NCBI RefSeq assembly: GCF_042649685.1
Contig: NZ_JBHRZT010000007.1
Location: 62,001-126,000, forward strand
Direction: 5' to 3'
DNA: 64,000 nt
From: Bacillus_BA songklensis
Lineage (GTDB): Bacteria > Bacillota > Bacilli > Bacillales > Bacillaceae_H
Part shown: positions 26,266 to 34,316 of the stretch, piece by piece
Layout of the letters: every line of letters begins with the position of its first letter
How positions within the stretch are numbered: the first letter of the stretch is position 1
Notes under the pieces: model-generated
Seen by the model: the letters and a program-made list of their open reading frames with translations, nothing else
What the model was told of the DNA's origin: nothing
The model's database searches: none
Made by a program: the position numbers and the translations under genes

Positions 26266-26284
26266 CATACCCCCCTAATGTATA
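26266..26284 (-). promoter_or_regulatory. CsoR operator in front of csoR
   Basis: The minus strand reads TACATTAGGGGGGTATGG, a GGGGGTATGG half-site like the one in front of the B. subtilis copZA operon. It lies about 30 bp before the csoR ATG. Confidence 0.6.
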
Positions 26285-26424
26285 TGAAGAGGTTTTTAAA
26301 AAATTTTATTTTTATTACCTGTTAGATATGGTATTTACACTCTTTTTAGTATGAGTTCCTGCTGCCAAAAGTATACTGACAAGAGAAACAAGAGACAATC
26401 AACATTGTTTTTTACACAGACCAA

Positions 26425-26463
26425 TAAAAAAGAATGCCCCGCTAAACGGAGCATTCTTTTTTA
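26425..26463. terminator. Terminator of ltaS
   Basis: AAAAAAGAATGC pairs with GCATTCTTTTTT, with an inner CCG/CGG pairing. It overlaps the last bases of ltaS. Confidence 0.85.
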
Positions 26464-28419
26464 TTGATTATAATGTTTTGCTTTTGAGTAATCTAATGTT
26501 GAGCGGTTCACTGGTTTGAACCCTTTTACTTCATGGAAACGTAATAAGTCGCCATATACCACTTTATCTGAAAGCTCGAGTTCTTTCTTCGCAGCTTCAC
26601 TGTATTGTTTTGCTGCTTCTTTATCTTCGACTAGCTCACCTGTAGGGTTTTTATACAATTTGCCATCCACTTCGGTGTATTCAGCTGTTACAAAGTCACC
26701 ATTACGGAAAGGTACAATTTGATGATGCTCTGGTGACAATAAGTCAGAACCGAATTCGATGTACTCTTTTGTATCGATTCCCAATAGGTGCAATACAGTT
26801 GGACGAACGTCTACTTGACCACCATAAGTGTGGTTCACGCCGCCCTGGATTTTACCTCCAGGAACGTGGATGAATAATGGTACACGTTGTAATTGTACTT
26901 GCTCATAGTCTGTAATTTCTTCTTTGCCTAAAATCTTAGCCATTGCAGGTTTGTGATTTTCGGAAATACCATAGTGGTCACCATACATGACAACTATCGT
27001 ATTATCATATAAACCTGAGGCTTTTAAATCATCGAAGAATTGTTTCAACGCTTCGTCAAAATAACGAGCCGTTTGGAAATATTGGTCCACAGATGTATCG
27101 CCTGTTGTTGCCGGTTCAATTGTTTGATCTTCCTCATCCAATGGATAAGGGAAATGGTTTGATAACGAAATGAACTTCGCATAGAACGGCTGAGGCATAT
27201 CTTTCAAATACGGAATCGATTCTTTAAAGTATGGTTTATCTTCTAGACCATAGTTTAATGTATGCTCTGGTGTCATGTTGTAATAACTTGCGTCATAGAA
27301 CATGTCATAACCAAGTGATTTGTACATTTCTTCACGATTCCAGAACGTTTTGTAGTTTCCGTGTAAAGATGCCGTAAATTTATATCCATTGCTCTTTAAA
27401 ATCGCCGGAAGGCCTTGATACGTATTCGTACCTTTTGTTGTAAATACAGAGCCTTGAGGCAGCGGGAATAAAGAGTTTTCCATCATGAATTCTGCATCGG
27501 ATGTTTTACCTTGTGCCGTTTGATGGAAGAAATTATCAAAATAAAGTGTGTTCGGATCACGAGTCAATGAGTTTAAGAACGGTGTTACTTCTTGACCGTG
27601 CAATTTATAGTTGATAATGAAATTTTGAAGTGATTCCATGGAAATGTAAATCACGTTCATACCTTTTGCTGCACCGAAATACTTATCATTCGGTTTCGCA
27701 TAAGTCGCGCTTGTATAGTTTTTTACTTCAGTAATATCATTGCTGTCCGCTAACGCACGCTGTGCTGAAGACTTGGAGCTTTGAATGATATCATAAATCG
27801 TAAAATTGTGAATCCCTAAATATTTCACCAAATAGTTACGGTCAAACGTACGCGTTAATAATTGCGGACGATCTGACTCGGCAAGAGCCAAGTTTGTTGT
27901 AAAAATTAAAACGGCTGATAAAAAGACCGCTGAAACGGCTTTACGAGATAACTTTTCCTGCGGCTTTACGACTTTCATGAACATTACTACAGTTAACAAG
28001 ATGAAGTCTAAGAAATAAAGCACATCATATGGTTTAATCAATGCCATTGCACTGCCGCCCAATTGACCAAAGTTTTGCGTCTGCATCAATACCGGCAATG
28101 TAATGAAATCGTTAAAGAAACGATAATATACGACGTTTGCGTATAAAACGAACGACAGAATAAAGTGAATCGTTAAATATGCCCGGTTTCGAGCTTTTCC
28201 TTTAAATAATAAAGCAAAAGCAAAGAAAAACACGGTAGAGCTAATTGGGTTTATAAATAAAAGAAACTTTTGCACCGCATTATCGATGCCCAATGTAAAT
28301 TCATTTAAATAAATCGCATATGTTTTCATCCAAAATACAAAAATAATCAAAACAAACAATCCAAATGGTTTGTTTAACAGCTGTTTTGGATTTTTTAATA
28401 CATTTTTCAACATGTTCAC
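26461..28419 (-). CDS. ltaS: Lipoteichoic acid synthase
   Basis: 652-residue LtaS-family enzyme that polymerises glycerol phosphate from phosphatidylglycerol outside the membrane. Five membrane helices fill residues 1-175 and an AxA signal-peptidase site lies near 180 (LALAES). The extracellular sulfatase-like domain follows, with metal ligand Glu262 and the nucleophile Thr306 (QGKTSDAEF). Bacilli have several paralogues (LtaS, YfnI, YqgS, YvgJ); which one this is cannot be settled here. It appears monocistronic. Confidence 0.9.
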   Translation of the reverse strand: MNMLKNVLKNPKQLLNKPFGLFVLIIFVFWMKTYAIYLNEFTLGIDNAVQKFLLFINPISSTVFFFAFALLFKGKARNRAYLTIHFILSFVLYANVVYYRFFNDFITLPVLMQTQNFGQLGGSAMALIKPYDVLYFLDFILLTVVMFMKVVKPQEKLSRKAVSAVFLSAVLIFTTNLALAESDRPQLLTRTFDRNYLVKYLGIHNFTIYDIIQSSKSSAQRALADSNDITEVKNYTSATYAKPNDKYFGAAKGMNVIYISMESLQNFIINYKLHGQEVTPFLNSLTRDPNTLYFDNFFHQTAQGKTSDAEFMMENSLFPLPQGSVFTTKGTNTYQGLPAILKSNGYKFTASLHGNYKTFWNREEMYKSLGYDMFYDASYYNMTPEHTLNYGLEDKPYFKESIPYLKDMPQPFYAKFISLSNHFPYPLDEEDQTIEPATTGDTSVDQYFQTARYFDEALKQFFDDLKASGLYDNTIVVMYGDHYGISENHKPAMAKILGKEEITDYEQVQLQRVPLFIHVPGGKIQGGVNHTYGGQVDVRPTVLHLLGIDTKEYIEFGSDLLSPEHHQIVPFRNGDFVTAEYTEVDGKLYKNPTGELVEDKEAAKQYSEAAKKELELSDKVVYGDLLRFHEVKGFKPVNRSTLDYSKAKHYNQ

Positions 28420-28739
28420 CCCTTTTTACTACTAAAGACATTCTCTATATGTCTATCTTCTTTGAAGGCTATAAAAAAGAGAATCTCCCTTACATGATCA
28501 TTCGTAAGAGAGGTCGAATCGCGTCCTGTTACATTTTAACTCTTTCATTTTAAATGTCAATTATTTTATTAAGAAACTAAAATGCCAGGCCACGGCTACT
28601 TATCTTACACTTTTATACGCGAATTGTAAAGGTGGAATTTACATGTAATTAACCTGGACTTAATATAAAATCATACGTACTTTTTCGGTACTTGTCAACC
28701 GATGACACGAAAGCTTCATAATCAAAATGACTTAAGAAC
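28420..28739. other. 320-bp gap upstream of ltaS
   Basis: AT-rich leader and promoter region of ltaS followed by sequence without a coding frame. A GTAC hairpin is visible near 28675-28695. Nothing else is recognised. Confidence 0.5.
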
Positions 28740-28804
28740 TATATGAATCCACATAAAGAATTTAACATGAGCAAAAAACGCCCATGCCAAGTTCTTTACG
28801 CATC
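28740..28804 (-). repeat. Hairpin repeat family 1, copy b
   Basis: TATATGAATCCACAT is followed by a hairpin in which AAAGAATTTAACATGAGC pairs, with three mismatches, with GCCCATGCCAAGTTCTTT around an AAAAAAC loop, then ACGCAT. It shares its layout and the ACGCAT tail with copies at 40702 and 56102. Confidence 0.7.
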
Positions 28805-28827
28805 CATGACAAAAGTTGATCTTTACT

Positions 28828-28884
28828 GAAAGGACCCGTCACGGAATCCTCTGATTTTGCCGGATTTTCATGACGGGTCCTTTC
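28828..28884. repeat. Hairpin GAAAGGACCCGTCA, partner of the TGACTC element
   Basis: GAAAGGACCCGTCA pairs exactly with TGACGGGTCCTTTC across a 29-base loop. It abuts the TGACTC hairpin at 28885, and the same pair of hairpins occurs in inverted orientation at 61344-61446. Confidence 0.75.
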
Positions 28885-28936
28885 AAGAGGATGACTTAAT
28901 AGGTATGTCTTTTTATCCATTTTGAGTCATCCTCTT
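28885..28936. repeat. TGACTCAAAA hairpin element, copy 4
   Basis: AAGAGGATGACT pairs with AGTCATCCTCTT around a centre containing GGTATGTCTTTTTATCC. The copy at 61344 is the reverse complement of this one over almost its whole length. It lies just after the di-heme cytochrome gene and may be its terminator. Confidence 0.8.
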
Positions 28937-28939
28937 TGA

Positions 28940-30910
28940 CTATTCAATCGATTTGACATATTCGGCAATGGCGGTCACTTCTCCTTTTGACAGCTTCGGA
29001 ATGCTGTCGTTTCCATGACGCTCAATCGCTTCTTCAATGGTCTCGGCACTGCCATCGTGGAAATACGGCGCCGTTGCCCACACCCCTCTTAAAGTTGGGG
29101 TATCAAACTTTTTTCCATCTCGCGGGTTCTGATATTGCCCGCGTGCATCTCCTTTTGAAGGAACGTCCAGTTTGTTTCCGGTTCCAATGTCATGGAGAAA
29201 ATTCGTATTGAGTTCCGTTAACTTACCTTCCTCATTCACTGCCTTGGGGCTGTCCGTGAAAAATTCACCTCCATGGCAGCTCAGACAGTTTCCTTTTCCA
29301 TTAAACAATTGTTCTCCTTGGCTAGCTGTATCCGTTAAACGACCATCTTTTTGTCGATAAGGGCTTTGCGGAGGTGGAAACGAGTTTGGATCTTGCAAAA
29401 AGGCGAAGATCAGATCATACATATGCTGCACATCTTCCGGCATCGGTTTGGCAGGATCAAGTTCCGTCATGCCTCCCATTTCGCCCTGTACGGTATGAAT
29501 GTAATCCGCAAACTCATTGCGTGTCCCATCCCACAAAAACAGGCCCGTTTCCGTCGTTACAACGTTGCTTGGAATATTGCGCGGACCTTTTGGTGTCATG
29601 AGCGTTAAGCGGTTCATGTCCCCATCCGCATGACAGGAGGCACAGCTCATCCAATTGTTCCCCGTTATGCTTGCAGCGAATTCATCACTGTTGGCACTAT
29701 AAAAAATCGTTTTGCCTTCCCGTACGTCTTTTGGAAGTGGGTCCTTTTTGATCAGCTTCACGGGCTCTCCTGTCATTTTGACCCGCGCATAAGGGCTGTC
29801 ACCGCCTGTTTGAATCGTCGCCAGATCATGGCTCATGGCGTTATGAACAAAAAGGGTCTGGCCATCTTTTGAAATCGCAATTCCCCTCGGGTTATCTCCT
29901 TTGATACGACGCAGAATTTGGGTCGCATTTCCACCGCGTGTCAAATCAAAAACGACAAGATCTTCGCTTCCGGACATCACTACATAGGCTTTGCTTCCAT
30001 CCGGCTGAAATGCCACATCATATGGATTAGACACAATCATGTTTTCGTTTTTCACATCACGGATATTGATTTCATCGAACAGTTCTTTTCGTTCGTCGAT
30101 AATCTCTTCATCTTTTTCTAAATCAATGACCGAGACGGCCGGAAAAATGGTTTCTTCAAAGTTTATCGGCGTATCGATATTCGTCAATAAATGCGGAACG
30201 AACGCTTTTTTTCCATCGGGCGAAATGACAAACTGCTCGACGGTGTTCGGCACACCTTGACTTTTCTTGCGGTCAGGCTGGTCTGGTGACGCTGCCAGTT
30301 TGATGGTCTTTGTCACTTTTTCCTTTTCTGTATCGATGACACTAATATCGCCGTCTAAGTAATGGGGAACGTACAGCTTTTTCCCGTCTTTTGTAATAGT
30401 GACCGTTCTGGGACGGTCACCGATTTTCAATTCCTTCTTTTCTTTTCTCTCATCTGTATCAATGATCGATAACGTACCGGACTGATAATTCGCTACATAA
30501 AGCGTATCACCGTTTTGGCTCGTGACAAGCCCGTACGGCTGGATGCCGACCTCAATGGAATCCACCACTTTTTTTTCTTTTGTTGAAATGACATCTACCT
30601 GATTGTCATATAAGCACGAGACATATACGTATTGGTCATCAGGACTTAACGCCAGTTGCCTCGGTTCCTTCCCGACCGAAACTTCCGCTTGTACTTTTTT
30701 CGTTTTTGCATCAAGGATCGAGACAGTGTTTATATCCATATTGGCAACATACAGCGTATCGCCTTTGTCATTTAGCAACATATTGTCGCTATGGGCCGCA
30801 TGGTCGCGAACCAATTGTTTGATCGTGACCGCCTGCTCATGCTGGCAGCTTGCAACCACGATGGTCGCTGCAGATAAAATCGTCAATTGTAAAAGTCTTT
30901 TCCACTTCAT
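28940..30910 (-). CDS. Lipoprotein with seven-bladed YVTN propeller fused to a di-heme cytochrome c peroxidase/MauG-like domain
   Basis: 656-residue exported protein. The signal peptide ends in a lipobox with Cys22. Residues about 45-370 contain seven YVTN-type repeats (LYVANMDINTVSILD, YVYVSCLYDNQVDVI and so on), one full propeller. Residues about 395-656 form a di-heme domain with heme motifs CASCH (423-427) and CLSCH (542-546), FLWDGTR between them and TPTLRGVWATAPYFHDGSA at the end, typical of bacterial cytochrome c peroxidases and MauG. It would act on the outer face of the membrane. It is 13 bp downstream of a lipoprotein gene behind a Fur box. Whether it reduces peroxide or oxidises its partner is open. 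Confidence 0.85.
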   Translation of the reverse strand: MKWKRLLQLTILSAATIVVASCQHEQAVTIKQLVRDHAAHSDNMLLNDKGDTLYVANMDINTVSILDAKTKKVQAEVSVGKEPRQLALSPDDQYVYVSCLYDNQVDVISTKEKKVVDSIEVGIQPYGLVTSQNGDTLYVANYQSGTLSIIDTDERKEKKELKIGDRPRTVTITKDGKKLYVPHYLDGDISVIDTEKEKVTKTIKLAASPDQPDRKKSQGVPNTVEQFVISPDGKKAFVPHLLTNIDTPINFEETIFPAVSVIDLEKDEEIIDERKELFDEINIRDVKNENMIVSNPYDVAFQPDGSKAYVVMSGSEDLVVFDLTRGGNATQILRRIKGDNPRGIAISKDGQTLFVHNAMSHDLATIQTGGDSPYARVKMTGEPVKLIKKDPLPKDVREGKTIFYSANSDEFAASITGNNWMSCASCHADGDMNRLTLMTPKGPRNIPSNVVTTETGLFLWDGTRNEFADYIHTVQGEMGGMTELDPAKPMPEDVQHMYDLIFAFLQDPNSFPPPQSPYRQKDGRLTDTASQGEQLFNGKGNCLSCHGGEFFTDSPKAVNEEGKLTELNTNFLHDIGTGNKLDVPSKGDARGQYQNPRDGKKFDTPTLRGVWATAPYFHDGSAETIEEAIERHGNDSIPKLSKGEVTAIAEYVKSIE

Positions 30911-30923
30911 GTTGTTTCCTTCT

Positions 30924-32999
30924 TTACGGTTTCTTTACTTCTACGTTTACTAATACAGGAGCAATCCCATATTTTCCGTGACCTGCCTGCACTTGCGGAA
31001 CATTGTCCTTGTCGGTGTTGCCAAGTTTTTTGCCGTCAATATAAGCATCTCCCGTATCCCAAAACTCGCTTGCCTGCATGCCTTCTTTTAACGATGGACC
31101 GTCAATGACCGTATCGTAAAAAGCAACATAGCGGGAGATGATCGTTTCACGATCCAGGGCAGACAATGTGTCTTGATCTCCGTCCGCGTTATATAAGTTA
31201 TTTAACGCAATACGGAATACGGCGGATAAAGCCCCTGCTGTCATTGGAGTATATTTCATCTCATCTTTACTTGTATAATATAGATTCATTTCTTTATCGA
31301 GCATCTTTTCATCCATTGCTTGATATAGCTGACGGGCAGCATCACGATACTTCGTTTCTTTCGTTGCTAAAAACGCCGCTGTCAGTCCCCGAATCGCTCC
31401 TAGTTGTGCATCTAAAGTCGGTTCGCTGTCATCCTGACCTTTTCCGATCGTATAGCCATTCGCAACAAGACCATCTTCACGCTTTAACTCGTTTAAGATG
31501 AAGTCTGCTTGCTTTTGAATCATTTCCAGCGCACGCTTTCCTTCTTCCGTTCCCAGTCCTTTTGCATCCTCACCGCTTGCGTATCCGACAGGAAGGCCGT
31601 CAATGGCGCGCTGGAACATGCGGAGCGCTTCTGTCGTGTAACCGGCCTGGAATGTATCGACATGGGTTCCAGGCGCCTTGCCATCATGTTCATCGATAAA
31701 AGCTCCCGCTTCATTGTTAAAATGCATCTCATCAATATTTTTAAAGACCTGCAATAATACATCCCGGTTAACGGAATAAGGGTCAGACGATTTCACATCA
31801 TTTACAATAGAACCATCTACATTTTCTTTTGCAGCGCTCGGAAACGGTTTTCCGTCAAAGACAGCTAAAAACGCTGGATTTTGTGCCTTATTTTCCGGGC
31901 GCTGATCTGTCATTCCATAAAATTCGGATGCCGGCCATAACATGAGCCATTGATCTTGCAGCATGCTTCGCGCATCTTTTACCGCTAGTTGTTTAGCACT
32001 CGGTGCCTGCTCATTTCCGTCTTCTGTCACTTCGATTTCATGCGGCAAGTAAACAAGTCCGTTGGCCGGATCGTATTTACTTCCGGTACCAGCCGTCAAC
32101 TGCTTGCCGGCCGCATCATAAAATAGCCCGTCTCGAATGTAATTCAGCTTGTTCCAAATTTGTTCAGTCAGGATTGCTCCCTGCATCCCGTCAGCCGAAC
32201 TTACTCCTAACGCAATGTTGGCGTCGTCATCATCTTTTGACGATGTCGCTTCAAGCTCTTCATCGCTGTCTACCTTATGTAAACCGCCCATAAAGTCTCC
32301 TGCCCAAAGCGCTTGCTTCAGGAAGGTTGCTCCATAAGCAGATGGATTCAGCACCTTGTCCATCTTTCCTCGATCCCAGCGCAATGTTTTAAAATCCACC
32401 TGATAAATCGGGACATAAGAACCGTCATCGTTTTTGGCGTAAACGCCCGTATCGATTTTTTGTGTATAGTGCGGGTCACCCGATGAATATTCGATTAACG
32501 TCGGAAACATGTTCCTAAATAACTCATCTTTCGGATAACCGACGCTGTCTGCCAGTTCGTAAAAACGTTCTCCCAATACAGTCGGTGCGTCTTTACCTGT
32601 TTTCTTCGCTAATTCCCCAACTGCAGGGCCATGGATAAGATGCAGGCCTAAACCCGATTTTTCTGTTACTTCATACATCCCTTCCTCGGAATATTCGTAC
32701 GATTCGACCCCTGCTGTATAATCAAACTTAGAAGGCTTATCGAGCTTGCGTACGTCAAGTACATCTAAATCTAATCCTAATCCTTCAACAAGCGGTTCTC
32801 CTGAAAGCTCAAACTCTGCGTAAGCGAACATATTGCCCGCTGTATCGAATTTATAGTCTGCCACAGGAACAGCCAGGCTGCTTTTTTCTGCTTTTGTTTC
32901 TTCTTTTGCAGTTGTTTTCTCGTTCGAGCAGGCGCTTGTTAATAAAAGTGATGAAGCCAATGCAACTGTTGTCATTGCCTTCCACGGCTTTGTGTTCAT
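30924..32999 (-). CDS. Unrecognised 691-residue lipoprotein, partner of the di-heme cytochrome
   Basis: Signal peptide with lipobox LTSACS (Cys24). I do not recognise the family. Residues about 45-140 look beta-rich (FAYAEFELSGEPLVEGLGLD). The remainder is mostly helical, and the last 300 residues contain paired amphipathic helices (GAIRGLTAAFLATKE, KYRDAARQLYQAMDE, TAGALSAVFRIALNNLY) reminiscent of an alpha/alpha barrel. There is no CxxCH motif and only the lipobox cysteine. The ATG at 32999 is chosen for GAAGGGATGG upstream; the frame extends to 33035. A Fur box lies 38 bp upstream and the cytochrome gene 13 bp downstream, so the two form one iron-regulated unit. Confidence 0.75.
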   Translation of the reverse strand: MNTKPWKAMTTVALASSLLLTSACSNEKTTAKEETKAEKSSLAVPVADYKFDTAGNMFAYAEFELSGEPLVEGLGLDLDVLDVRKLDKPSKFDYTAGVESYEYSEEGMYEVTEKSGLGLHLIHGPAVGELAKKTGKDAPTVLGERFYELADSVGYPKDELFRNMFPTLIEYSSGDPHYTQKIDTGVYAKNDDGSYVPIYQVDFKTLRWDRGKMDKVLNPSAYGATFLKQALWAGDFMGGLHKVDSDEELEATSSKDDDDANIALGVSSADGMQGAILTEQIWNKLNYIRDGLFYDAAGKQLTAGTGSKYDPANGLVYLPHEIEVTEDGNEQAPSAKQLAVKDARSMLQDQWLMLWPASEFYGMTDQRPENKAQNPAFLAVFDGKPFPSAAKENVDGSIVNDVKSSDPYSVNRDVLLQVFKNIDEMHFNNEAGAFIDEHDGKAPGTHVDTFQAGYTTEALRMFQRAIDGLPVGYASGEDAKGLGTEEGKRALEMIQKQADFILNELKREDGLVANGYTIGKGQDDSEPTLDAQLGAIRGLTAAFLATKETKYRDAARQLYQAMDEKMLDKEMNLYYTSKDEMKYTPMTAGALSAVFRIALNNLYNADGDQDTLSALDRETIISRYVAFYDTVIDGPSLKEGMQASEFWDTGDAYIDGKKLGNTDKDNVPQVQAGHGKYGIAPVLVNVEVKKP

Positions 33000-33036
33000 G
33001 TTGTTCCATCCCTTCTCTTCAACTACCTTATGCAAT

Positions 33037-33051
33037 TGATAGTGATTATCA
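33037..33051 (-). promoter_or_regulatory. Fur box
   Basis: TGATAGTGATTATCA differs by one base from the 7-1-7 Fur consensus TGATAATnATTATCA. It does not fit the PerR (TTATAATnATTATAA) or Zur (TCGTAATnATTACGA) consensus as well. It lies just upstream of the two-gene lipoprotein/cytochrome operon. Confidence 0.8.
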
Positions 33052-33237
33052 ATATTATCTAAACTTTATTATAATTCTCTTACTCTATTTGTAAATACTA
33101 AAATTTTAGAAAAATTCTTTTTGCATTTGAAAAGAATCATTTCCAACATAACATTCACTTCATTCATATTTACGCGATTCTTTTCTTCATGGATTTAGCT
33201 TAAAGACATCATTTGATCAATCTGAAACAAATACGGA

Positions 33238-33290
33238 TCAAAAATAAAAGGAGCTCCGCCTCTTCAAAGACGGAGCCCCTTTTATTTTTG
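33238..33290. terminator. Strong bidirectional terminator
   Basis: AAAATAAAAGG-A-GCTCCG pairs with CGGAGCC-CCTTTTATTTT around a 12-base loop, with A and T tracts at both ends. It ends the SDR transcription unit on the minus strand. Confidence 0.85.
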
Positions 33291-33410
33291 TAATAGTTGA
33301 GAAACCATTTTCTTTAAATATTTATATTGCTTTTCATTTGTATCCTGAAAAGCCTCTTCGCGGTTAGAAGGAATATCTTCATCTCTTCCATTCTATCGTT
33401 CCTCTGTCAT
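33282..33410 (-). pseudogene. Small reading frame interrupted by a TAG at codon 6
   Basis: Four bases after the SDR stop, ATG-ACA-GAG-GAA-CGA is followed by TAG and then 36 codons that look like protein: NGRDEDIPSNREEAFQ, then DTNEKQYKYLKKMVSQLLQK, with a stop inside the terminator. Charged composition and tight placement between the SDR and the terminator suggest a former or read-through 42-residue protein. No alternative start is available after the TAG. Confidence 0.4.
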
Positions 33411-33414
33411 CTTA

Positions 33415-34173
33415 TTAAAAATTCATCCGTGATTGTCCGCCATCTACGTTAACACTGGCTCCCACGACCCACGATGCTTGATCAGATGCCAAAAACACGG
33501 CTACATTGGCTACTTCGTCCACTGTTCCAAAGCGCCCTGCCGGGATTTCATCCTTCACAAATTGTTTGATTTTTTCAGGATTTTCGTCCAAACGTTTTTG
33601 CCAATTGCCGGTTGGATGCAAAATGCTGCCCGGTGCTACACTATTCACCCTAATGCCAAATGGAATCACCTCATCTGCCAATGATTTCGTAAAACTGATG
33701 AGCGCTGCTTTTGCATTATTGTAAGTCACCTTCCCGCCGCTTTCCCGGCCAAAAATGGATGTGATGTTAATGATGCTCCCGCTTCCCTGCTTTTTCATCT
33801 CATTCACTGCAAGTTTGCTTAAATGAACCGCTGAAAAATAATTTAACTCCATGGCCTGATGAAACAGTTCCATGTCCGTTTCCAGAGCAGAGCTGCCATT
33901 GCTGCCTCCTGCATTATTAATGAGAATATCAATATTGCCATAATCTCTTATATATGTATGAAAGAACCGTTCTCTTTCCTCTTCTTTCGTTAAGTCCGCT
34001 TGATAAATGGCAACGTCCCCAAGTTCCTGTTTAGCTGCTTGTAATGATTCCTCGCCCCGGGCTGCAATGGCGACGCTCGCACCTTCCGCCAAAAAGGCTT
34101 TCGCAATGCCTTTTCCAATCCCTTTTGATCCTCCTGTAATAAGAACATGTTTACCGTTTAATCGTAAATCCAC
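33415..34173 (-). CDS. Short-chain dehydrogenase/reductase
   Basis: 252-residue classical SDR. The cofactor motif TGGSKGIGKG, NNAGG, the catalytic Ser (NITSIFG) and Tyr-x-x-x-Lys (YNNAK) are present, with the usual GASVNVDGG end. The frame is open to 34269. A GTG at 34173, nine bases after GGGAGG, gives the standard MDLRLNGKHVLITGG start, so I use it. The substrate is unknown. It is divergent from the MATE transporter gene. Confidence 0.8.
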   Translation of the reverse strand: MDLRLNGKHVLITGGSKGIGKGIAKAFLAEGASVAIAARGEESLQAAKQELGDVAIYQADLTKEEERERFFHTYIRDYGNIDILINNAGGSNGSSALETDMELFHQAMELNYFSAVHLSKLAVNEMKKQGSGSIINITSIFGRESGGKVTYNNAKAALISFTKSLADEVIPFGIRVNSVAPGSILHPTGNWQKRLDENPEKIKQFVKDEIPAGRFGTVDEVANVAVFLASDQASWVVGASVNVDGGQSRMNF

Positions 34174-34316
34174 CTTGTTTTCCCTCCCGCTTTCTGTTTC
34201 CTTCATCATATCATCTTTCCCATTTTTTTCAGAGTCGAATGCTTCTTGGTCTTCTTTTCCGTCATTCATGATATAATTCTTTTGTTACCAACAATTGAAA
34301 AGTTGAGGTTTATGTG

